Assembly (NCBI RefSeq): GCF_037038585.1
Contig: NC_092520.1
Span: 64,665,501-64,729,500 of the forward strand
Source: Patagioenas fasciata
Taxonomy: Eukaryota; Chordata; Aves; Columbiformes; Columbidae
Direction of reading: 5' to 3'
Length of the DNA stretch: 64,000 nt
Shown: piece by piece, positions 49,960 through 60,400 of the stretch
How the letters are laid out: the number at the start of each line of letters is the position of its first letter
Numbering within the stretch: position 1 is the stretch's first letter
Notes under the pieces: generated by a model
The model's database searches: none
What the model was told of the DNA's origin: nothing
What the model saw: only the letters and a program-made list of their open reading frames with translations
Made by a program: the position numbers and the translations under genes

Positions 49960-50095
49960 CTGGAGACATTCCAGGCCAGGCTGGACGGGGCTCTGAGCAA
50001 CCTGATCTAGTTGCAGATGCCCCTGCTCATTGCAGGGGGTTTGACTAGTTGAGCTTTGAAGGTCCCTTCCAACACAAACTATTCTATGGTTCTAC
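49960..50095 (+). mobile_element. CR1 3'-end fragment inside the TMEM255B 3' UTR
   Basis: The blocks ggagacattccaggccagg, ctgagcaacctgatctagtt, gctcattgcagggggtttga and aactattctatggttct are the final part of a CR1 in the sense orientation. It lies about 255 bases after the stop codon and before both AATAAA signals. Confidence 0.92.
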
Positions 50096-50339
50096 CATAA
50101 GCATGAGATGCTTCCTTCTTGGTACACTGCAGAGTGAATTTTCTTCAAGAGGAGATATGAGGAAAATACTCTCAATATGTGTTCTGCTTTCATAAACCAC
50201 TATAGAGGAGTTCTAGTCTGTGTTGTCTGAGTGGGTAGTGAGGAGCTCTCCGAGTCAATTACTTTGGGTAGCAAGAGAGCAGATGTTTGTTTGCTTGTAG
50301 TATTTATTTAATAACCCTTTTTGCTGGAAGTGTGGTATC

Positions 50340-50373
50340 AATAAAAAAAGTGTGGCAATTATTTTACAATAAA
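50340..50373 (+). promoter_or_regulatory. Tandem AATAAA polyadenylation signals of TMEM255B
   Basis: Two canonical AATAAA hexamers lie at 50340-50345 and 50368-50373. The second is followed by a TG/TA-rich stretch (gactgtgtatatt, repeated as ggctgtgtatatt), the usual form of a downstream element. They sit about 640-670 bases after the stop codon. Confidence 0.75.
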
Positions 50374-50390
50374 ATTGACTGTGTATATTT

Positions 50391-53300
50391 ATACTGTACC
50401 TAAGGCTGTGTATATTCGTAATGACAGGAAAACAAAAGAAGAGAGGAAGAAGTACCCTACCAAATAGTTCCCTCTTTCAAGTTTCAAACAGAAAGGTTAA
50501 TTTTATTGGGACTATTTTATCCGAACATTGTGCCAGTCTAGTCTGTCTAGTAAAAGGTCATGTCTGTGTGCTAAAAATGCAATTCCCAGACAGGTATTTA
50601 AGTTGCACTTCAGTGCTGGAATTAATACCTTTCTAATTCAATGAGGACCACAACAAACCCACCAGTTATATATTTTTAAACTGATCAAGACCTGGTCTAG
50701 TCATTTTACAACCAGTGAAACAGAGCAGACGAAGGGTCAGATTTCCTTAATATTTTTTTTTCCAATTTTCTCCTGTTGTACAGTATAAAAACACTTTGAC
50801 AAGGCTGAGCAGCACTACCTGTAACAGTGCTGTTGACAGGAACACATTCTTGTCCCTGTCTTGTTCACCCTGCCTCCTCGCTGTGCATCAACATTAGCTG
50901 CGGTCTCTCTTGGGACACGGCTGCCGTATTTTGGGTCAGGAGCATTTGGGTCAGCTACACCAGGTACACCAGCATGAAAACCCACCAGATCGCTGCATCC
51001 CATCACTGCATTTTGCTCCTGGAGAAAGGGTGGTGGTGCTGCTTGCTGTATACATTTTCCAGTCTAGACAGCAATGAAGCTATAGAAATTTCCTGAAAGG
51101 CCAAAGAGCAAAGCAGGGGAAGGAAGGTATTTCTCATTAATTTTTTAAGCAGCTGCTTCATATTATGAAAATATTAAGAAACCCTATATAAACAAAACCA
51201 GCCTACTTGACAGTTTCCTCTGAAAGGAAGTGACACCATCAGACCAGCTGAAAATAGAACAAAGAATGGTCAGCCTTTTACATAATACTTTCCATCTTTC
51301 AAGAAATGTCTGTTAATTCATGTGTTGTACCTGTATGCATAAAAAGCAGATTCAGTATTAACACACGTAAGATCAGAGGTTCATTTATATGGGCAGTTAA
51401 AAAAATGTTTTGTTCTATTAAAAAGGATTTTCTGAGATGCAAAGTTTTAGGCCAGTGATGTGAACATCAGTGACAAGGTGCCTTACGCATAGTGTTGATC
51501 AGGTGAATTACGTGAACCTGATTAAGAGAAACAGAAGCCAGAAGAGACAATTACTTTTCCTTTAAACAAACATGAATTTAATGCACCCAAAATGCTTCAT
51601 TCTTGTGGAAATCCATGCTGTGAAGAGCACAATGACCCTGGTCGTGAAATGAGTGGAACTACACATTTACTTCTTCTTGCTTGAATACAACTAGGGGAGC
51701 TACCTGGGTTCATTTTGGGGACTCAAAGCCTAGAACAGACTTGCCGCATTTGAGTTGAGCACCTAGGCTGCTAACAGAACAAAAACCAAATCAATATTTC
51801 TCTTGGGTTGAAGCACAGTAACTGAGGAGGAATGAAGGCATGCTTATCGCTTTTTTCCTCTTTTTCAGTGGTACGTATAATAGAAACAGCTGCCTGCTCC
51901 TCCAGCATGATAGTGCTGTAGGGTATTAAAAACAATCCAGCTTGACACAAAAAAACCCCTGCTTTATGTGATTCTCCAGACTTACAAACTCTGGCTTTCT
52001 CTTCTAAACCACATTTTGGGTTTGGGGGTGTTGTGGTCTGTGCAAAATATCTTTGCATACATGCACACATATACACAGTCCAGGAAAAATTTTTGTTCCA
52101 AATTAGATTGGTTTAGAAAATGGAATCATAGTCATTTTTCACATAATATTAAGTCTGAAACTGCAGAGTACCATATTGTACCACAGGATTCACGTTTCCA
52201 GGATCCAAAATAATTCTGGCCTTATAAATAGTGCCACTTACATTAACACAAAGGTCAGACACGTTAGTGATTCACTTACGCCACATGGTAGTTTTTTGGG
52301 AACTACCATAAAAATGATACAAAATGCCAGACATAAGACTATTTTGCTGACATGCTGCCTTTGAAAAGAACAAAGTAAAACAGGGTTTGTTTCATCTATT
52401 TTAAAAATAGTAGGTGTCTTCCAAGTTTGTACTGTTTTCATTAGAGCTACTCCAAGTTAAAAAGATGGGAGATATATTTTGGTAAAGGACTAAAATAACC
52501 ATGAAAAACACACAGAAAACAAAACACTGCGGTGTGGAAGTGCTATTAACCACAGTATCTCAGGATTCCTGGCTCTCACTGGAGATACTAAACTCATGTT
52601 TCTTGGGTCCCCCATCATATCATAAGCTGATCCAGAGTCACCAACTCTAATAGAAAGAACTCTCAGGAATAACACGGTTTTCCTTGCTCAATAAAAAAAA
52701 GCAAAAACATCAAACTATTTCTGGGTTTTCCTATCCATGCGCACTCCACCAATAAGTTATTACTGTCCAGTGACCAACCATTCTTTCAAACTTGCATCTG
52801 GTTACACCTGAGTGTGAGGAGTCTTTTGACAGGTCCTTCTGTTCTGTAAGTGTAAAAGAGTAGGCCAGATGAAAGCTATAAAACTCTGGTCTTTTCTGCC
52901 CTACTGCATTACTGCTGATGGATTTGGTCATGATAACACAGCTATGGTGTCATGCTGTCTAACGGCTAAGAGAGTACCTTCCTCTTCTCTGCTACACAAA
53001 GCAGGGATCCTTACCAGCAAATATTTTTGGGATAGTCTTCCCCCCCTTCCATCCTTTCCTCTGGGACAGTTGCATCTCCACAGGCTGGTCATCGATGTTG
53101 TCACATGTGTGGATTATTGAGGTAATCTATAATCTCCACATTTGACTGGGTGAAACATGACACAGAATGACCAGGAACAATTTATAGAAGACCTTGTAGA
53201 ATTAGATGTTTTCCACATTAACCCTCTGAAGTGTAGAGTAACCTCAGCCACCCAGTATTTGGATTTCCACCACGGCATGTATCTGTCTTTCGCAGTTCAT

Positions 53301-53859
53301 TAATCTGACACAAAACAAGGACCAAGTAAAGCAAGATTGAAGTATCTCAAAGCAGGCTATCCCCACTTCACAAAGATATCTTAAAAGTAGAATGCACTTT
53401 ACGGCTCTACAGCTTCTCCCCACATATTATCTCACCACACAGCAATTTGGCCTGTCTAAAGATCTCAAGCCTCTCTGCTCCCACTAGGCTCACAGTGAAT
53501 GAGCCTACCTAAAAAATTAAGAAGCAAAAATATGTAATCTCCAGACTTTATCCCCCAATTCTTGACACCTCATAATTTGCTTCAGCGGTTATTGACACAA
53601 AGGCCATATGGCTTTCAACTTATTAAGTCTCTTATTCTAGTTGTTTCCTGATAACCCAACTTTCTTTTCCTTTTACTATTAACCTGTCACAGCTAGGTCT
53701 TCTACCCATGGTACAGAAACTAAAAAAAAAGCCCACCTCCAAACAAAAAAACCCAAACTAAGCAAACAGCGCCCCCGCTCCGTAATCTTCACATCAGGCA
53801 CAGCCTGAGTTATTATCTCCAAATAACAGCATATAGAATAATCTCAGTACAGGTAAATT
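50391..53859. other. Convergent intergenic spacer between TMEM255B and GAS6
   Basis: About 3.5 kb of AT-rich DNA between the two 3' ends. I see no gene, CR1 copy or RNA gene. If GAS6 uses a distal poly(A) site, part of this belongs to its 3' UTR. Confidence 0.6.
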
Positions 53860-54290
53860 AAAAACTTGTATGCAAATACTTTATTCTCTCATATTTTGCA
53901 AATCAGAAAGCAGTGTTTGGTAATAAAAAATAATACAGAATTATTATTTTTCTTCCAGTCCACACTCATATATTACCAGGTTTTCCACATTACAGATAAA
54001 TCTGTCTCTTACAGACTAAAGGTAACATTCACTTTTGGTATATTCTGTACTTTTGGCTTTTTTAATATTAGTCTTCTGAACTATTTACAAATATATTACA
54101 ACCTTTAAACCTCAAAGCAATGGAGTATTTCAATAATCAATCTGACATAAGGATCAGTAGCTCCTACATAACTTCAGTGTTTAAGAGAAACTATACACGC
54201 AGTGCAGTAGGTCTGAATAATTTATATCTTTAAAAAAAAAGAAAAGCATTGAAAGTTTCTGAATATAAAACTTTCACCTTGCAGTGGTAC
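53860..54290 (-). other. GAS6: Putative GAS6 3' UTR
   Basis: AT-rich sequence follows the GAS6 stop on the minus strand. An ATTAAA variant signal (54061-54066) and a canonical AATAAA (53880-53885) give possible ends about 250 or 430 bases after the stop. A longer distal UTR cannot be excluded. Confidence 0.45.
53880..53885 (-). promoter_or_regulatory. Candidate GAS6 polyadenylation signal
   Basis: This is the first canonical AATAAA that I find on the minus strand downstream of the GAS6 stop codon (406 bases away). A weaker ATTAAA lies earlier, at 54061-54066. No transcript evidence is available. Confidence 0.45.
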
Positions 54291-54442
54291 CTACTGCCCT
54301 GCCTCGACTGGAGGACAGGAGTGTGAGGTGATGTCGCTGTGCTTGTACAGAGCCTCGTCTAAGTCCAGCGCCTTGTTGCTCAGCTTGACGGTCATGCAGC
54401 CATGGTAGGACGCGGTGACCGGAGTGGCAGTCACAGGAACGT
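54291..54442 (-). CDS. GAS6: GAS6 terminal coding exon
   Basis: Two bases complete the Asp codon, then 49 codons and [34 protein letters not shown] and ending CPPVEAGQ. Cysteines at exon residues 15 and 42 (27 apart) fit the LG2 C-terminal disulphide. The acceptor is gctttcacacag. This exon is clearly richer in GC and CpG than its surroundings. Confidence 0.96.
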
Positions 54443-57400
54443 CTGTGTGAAAGCAGAGACAAACATCTCAGACGGCTGGTTTTCAATAAATGCCTGCCCT
54501 ACCTATGCTCAGATGACCATCACTTCAAGGAATTCAAACTCTCCTCCACTCTGGGATTTGTCCTTCCGCCTCACACCCCTCAGCAGAAGGCAGGAGCACA
54601 ATCCCAGACATGGGGAACACACCCTCTGCTCTGGTGCACAAAAGCCCTTCTCCCAGGCTGAACCCTTCCTCAGCTGCTCTGTGTCTCTGCAAGGCCTCCG
54701 GTCCTGAGGAAACTCCGTGCTGCACAGCCGCAAGGCTTCACTCCAATTGCATGCTGTGTTCATGCTGCTTTCCTTCTCGACATTTTTCCCCCTCCATCTC
54801 TGGAGCCTCTACTTTGTCTCTAGCGTAGCTGTTACACCTTCCCCTAAAGCTCTCCCTCTCTCTCTTCGAAACGTCTGCCAACAGATTATCGGAAGAACTT
54901 CACGACAGGAAGGCTCCTCCTCTGCGCAGCCTCTACCACTTGCTGGACTTGCTGCCATTCATCAGAAAGGTGCTGGCATACATCAGCTGAGTTGCTAAGG
55001 CTAATGAGACTAATATTTTCTATGGAGATCCACTGGTGACGTATTTTTAATCAGTTTACCAGAGGAAGAAAATAACTAGCAAGGAAGAAAACACTAAGTA
55101 CTATCCAAGAGGCTAGAGGAAATTAGTCAATCTGATTACTAATTTCTGTAACATCATACACACTCTGACCATAAATAAACAAACACCTCACACAGTAACA
55201 AAGCAACATGGAAATTTATGTGAACTGTGTCTTCTACCCTTCCCAAAAGTTTTTTTACAACCCAAAGCTGACCTAGTCAAAGTAGTTGTGCAATGGAAAG
55301 CAATGAATGTCTCACAGATTCTTTAACTTTGCAGTGATTTGGGTAGCTAAGTAAACTCCTTATCTCTAGGTGAAGCAAGGACAACTTGAACAATAGGTTG
55401 TCCTGTTGACCTGAGATCAAAGGGTTCTGCCTAGAGACATGAAGGGCCAAATGAGAAGCTGATGTGATGAAACACAGCTCAGACCGAGGATGGGCTCTGG
55501 AATTGAGTGAGGGAAAGGATATTTGTGTGGGATCTCTAAGCCACAAGGAGATACTAAAAATCACACAGATTGCTGCTATATGTGCCACAGGGCTGACTGA
55601 AAGACAGTGTGGACATTGAGATAGGTTTGTAAAAGACTACCAAAAATATTTTTTTAAAAAATATTTTCTTTGTGTTACAATTGCGAATCAGGTCAAATAC
55701 TTAATCTTCTGTTATGACTAGAAATGGATCTGTCTGAAATGTCGTCCTGTAAAGACTGAGAAACCTTGTTTAAAGGGTCCTTCACCCAACAGTACACACA
55801 TTGCCTGGAAAAACACCTATGCTTTATATAAATTACATAATTCAGGATTTATCAGAACTGAAAATACCATAGAAAACGCAGTGAATTCCTCTACATTCCC
55901 TCTTATCTCTTGAAACTCTAAATAATATTTCTTCCATATCTGGAATTTTAGCTGTACTTAGGATGGCACATCCTACAGATTTTGACCCGGAATTACTTCT
56001 TAAATTGTGACAAATGGAATAAAGACATTAAGTGTGACCACTATACGTAATTTTTTTCCACAGGGTATGGAACCAGGAAAAAAACAAAAACGACATAATG
56101 TTTTCAAAATTTGAATGAGCCAAACTCACTTAGATGTGACCATTTGGTATAGTTATTTAACTCGGAGTGATAAATCCAACCAAAGTGCTGAAATGTTTAT
56201 TTGTTTGGCAAATGACAAGGTTTCTCAATGCAATACTGGGTTCCTCTCAATGGCAAAAGCAGACCACGGGCAGAAATTCCCATTGCCGAGCAGAACAGAT
56301 CAAAGGGGGAAAGCAGCTAAACGTCCAGAAACCAGCTGGGTCTAACCAGCCACAGCTCTGGTATCTCACACTCAGTTCTGGCTAATTAAAAACTGTGCTT
56401 TGCCCAGCACGGTTAGACTAAGCAAACCGCAAAGAACTCAGCGTGGCGACAGAATGGGATTGTTTTCTGGGCTGTGAAAGTCTCTGCTGTGTGTTTGAGA
56501 GCTACTTGAAAGAAAGCAGGTGACCTCTCTTGCTTGTGCAATGGTCAGCTTGGACAATTCAATCTGACACCAGAAAATGTCACATTCGAGCACTCAGCCT
56601 TGCTCCTGTCAGAGTGTGATCATCCCAGAGTGTGGCCTCCCCCTTTTAGGTGTCACTAGGAGCCATTTCCATCATAGGCATAAACAGTCTGCAAACTCTT
56701 GTTCATGGTGGGAACAGTCACGTCGTGTCCTGGCACACATGCGCCTCAGCAACCCTCTTCCAGCCTGACTGCTCCAGCACCTACCAAGAGGCCAACATTG
56801 CTGCCCCTCCCTTGCTTGGGCAAGTAAAGGCCAGATTTTGCTTAGCTGCTACCAATAAAATAGGATATACTGCTGTGCATCAGAGACACAAGTGTTTCCC
56901 TAATTGCATTCCTCAGCAATAGGAACTGATAAACCAGTTCAGCCACAACGAGAAACAAATCCCCAAACTTGGCCAAAATTCAGCCAAGTTTCATGACTCA
57001 GGTGAAAGTTCCATCTTCCAGGTTCACAATCAAGGGGTAAACTGGCCTCCCACGAGAAGCCTTGTTGTTGCTGAAAAGCCATCAAAACTACACATGGTGG
57101 TAGCCCTTTGGTTGTGCCCTAAGTACGCTCTGCTGGGAGGAAATCTGTTAATTGTATTGTGCTGTGATCAGTTCAAAGACAACATCAGCCAGGGAGAACC
57201 ATGACGCTGGGCTTCCCAAACTTCAGTCAACATAATGTGAGGCCCTGGTAATTCCCTCAAGGAGTGCTCATACATGCTCATTACATTCGTGAAGCACTGC
57301 AGGAGCCTGTGGTTCAGCTCCTATGGATTTTACCAGGTTTAAGACAAGGACCCTGCTTACAGCTGTCTTTCGGATAAATCATTCCTATTGCCAAATAAGC

Positions 57401-60400
57401 AAAACTTCCTCTTTCTATGTTTGCCTCTGTCCTCAGAAAGACACAATCATCCCAGGAAACAAAATAATTGTCAAGCACACCCTCACATCTGTTAAGGACA
57501 CATGACTGCATTGCAGACAAAGCTTGCTCGAGCAGAAACAGAGAAGGAGGCTTCCAGCTTGAATGAATGGAGACAGTTTTCCTGACTGGCAGCTCAAGAA
57601 GGTGAGCTGGGAGTCTGTAGCTCATGGTACAAAACTAGATGCTCACCTGGCAATCCTCCCACGTATGTCTTCACCGTTGACTGCAAAGAGCTCTCTAAGA
57701 TGGACAGGCTGTCCTCTAACTCAGAGGTGCTTAGTTCACTCTCTCCCACTATCCCATCTACCCTCAGGGATAAGTGATCTTTCCTGAGGAGGATGTCCAC
57801 AGAGTGTTCCTTCTTATCGCAGACATTTAATGCCAGTCTGGACACAACTGTGCTCTCCAAGGCCACAATGATAAACTGGACAGAAGGGGAAAGAAGAAAA
57901 AAGAGGCAGTGAGCAGAAATATGACTAGCCATGCTTATGCAAGACCAGGATGACCCCACTGTGGCCTTGCTTACAAATTAGCCTTATTACTATTGCTGAT
58001 CATGTTCCGAGATCATTTGCATAGGTGAAAAAAACAACCCATGGGACTAATTGTTAGTTATGACCACTGTCTTCTCAGAGAGAGTTCCCAGTGGGTTTTC
58101 CAGAGGTTGTTACATTGCACTGGAATCAAACAGACTGGAGCTGCTGTACTATAAATGAAAAGTTGGCTTGTGGGTTTTAGTGAAATCATTCCTGATTTAC
58201 ACTCATCTAATGTCAGAATCCAGCCCTTTATTATGAATACCATTAAATCAGTCACTTCACCACTTCATCGTAACTGGCCTTTCACAGCACCTGTAGTGAC
58301 ACCTAAGCCTGTCTCTTTATTACCTTGGGGCTATTACTGATGAGCTCCATCCATTATTTGCTTATGGCATCAAACAGGTTCTGTGCCAGAAAAACGTAAC
58401 AAAATATGCCTGCATTCAAGAGACCAGTTCCATCTTTTACCTAGACCACATTTGCAAAGAGATCCCTAGCAGTGTCTGACACATATCCAAAAGAGGGAGA
58501 ACTTTGGTGACCGCCAAGCAACTCAGTCTCAGACCATGTTCTGAACTCATGGGTGCAAATAAGCAGGCAGGCAGCAAACCTGACAACTGTTTTTTGAGAA
58601 TGACTTCCAGTTCCCAGAAAGTAGCAAGGAGCCTTCTCTAGAAAAATGCTTAGGTCTGTACCTGTTGTTTCAGTTTTTTTGTGGAATGATAGTCAATCAG
58701 AGACAGTGACAAAGGGACAGACGCTTCTTCCGTAACCAGAGCAAAGAGCACGCCAGTATCTGTTGCCGGCTGAATCGCAGCATTCACTTCTATTTCCCAA
58801 CTTGTCTTGGTTTCATTTCCAGAAGAGGGTTGCACTGCAGAAACGGAAAGGTGTACCATGACAAACATAGGACTAACAGGTCAAATGGGAAGGTTGTGCA
58901 ATTTCTGCCTGGAGGATAGATGGATGAGAGTATGGAGGGACTGCTACATTTCTTTTACTCCAAAAAAATTTCCAATGCACCTGAATATAAAAGCACAGAA
59001 GAAAATGGCATCAGTTTCCTCTTGTTACCTCCTGCAGTCTACTGCCTTTCAGAATGCCAAAGAACAAAGTTAAGCTTTTTTATTATATAGGGAAATTCAG
59101 ATTCTTGTGGCTGTCAATCCAACACATTCAAAGAACTGCTGCAAGATATCTAATTTTTGCATTGTTCTTGACTGTCCAAAGATCATTGAGGAATCCAAGT
59201 CCAAATCTGTCATAAACAAAACATTTCTATGAAAGTCTGTGTTAAACTGAAAAAGGATATAAGCATACTACACTGATCACCTACCTAATAACTTCCTGAT
59301 CACCAGCCTCTCAGAAGCATGGGATGTTTTATCTCACCTGCTGAACTCTGAATTAAACTCTCTGACATCTTTCTTACTGACTTACTTCCCTTATAATTTA
59401 AAAGCTGTTGCTGGCTGCAAAGAAAGATTTCAATACTGTTTCTGCAGCCTCCCTACATAGTATTATCTATGCTGGTTCACCACATCTGGAAATACAATAA
59501 AAAAGTTATTTATAAAGCTTGCCCTTACAAAGCAAAAATAAAAAGAGAGGATCATTGTTTGCAGAAAAATGAATATAAAAATGCAGGTGCTGAGGCCTCA
59601 TCTCTGCTGAGTGTTGTCATCTGCACTTCAGATGCTTCATTGTCTCTACTTCGCAGCTTTTGAATCCATGTGGTAAACGAGACAACAAACACCTGATACT
59701 CTCTAATTTACAATGGCACAGCAGAAAAATCCACACAATGATGCACAGAAGGCTTCTGCAGAGGGGGACTTGCACACGAAACTAAAATAGATAGTTTGCA
59801 TGAGTTTAAAAATACTGACAGTTGATCACAGATATACACAAACAGAATAACCCAGAACAACAAAAAGGAGTCTTTCTGAGTGCTAAATTAGTATGACTGA
59901 GTTCATTTTGAAACTTGTTATTATTGTATTTAGGCCAATTTCATTCAGCTTGTATCAGGGATACCCTTAATGTCGTTGTCCCAAGTGTAATGAATACCAC
60001 TCAATGATTAAAAGTGAATCTGATGTTGGACGTTTTGCTACAGACAATATTGATTTTCTGTCTGTCATAAACTCAAGATATAGCACAATGGCTTGCAGCT
60101 CTCCCTCTTTAGCAGAAAACAGCGGTTAGTGCTGGAACCACTAATGCTGCTGACAGAGGGATGTGAAGCCCTGAACGCTGAGGATGAGCTGGAATCAGCC
60201 TGGATGTGCTATACAGAGAGAGCCTAATCAATCCTGGTCATATTCATGCTGGCTTTAACTATCATACATGGGCCTTCCTTCGCTATGAACCACAAGTTTA
60301 GCTATTCCCTCTCCATCCACAGCTGCCAATTTTTTCTGCATCAGTCAACACTGAGTCTGGCATACATTCAAGTTTTAAACTGCTTATTAACCAAGTATGG

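Larger units (their letters stand above)
49705..50390 (+). other. TMEM255B: TMEM255B 3' UTR
   Basis: This non-coding stretch runs from the TAG stop to just past two AATAAA signals. A roughly 135-base CR1 3'-end fragment (49960-50095) lies inside it and would be part of the mature mRNA. The exact cleavage site cannot be read from the sequence. Confidence 0.75.

Noticed and set aside
55643-55667. 25-bp AT-only palindrome (12-base arms)
   Set aside because: It is built only from A and T runs, where such symmetry arises easily.
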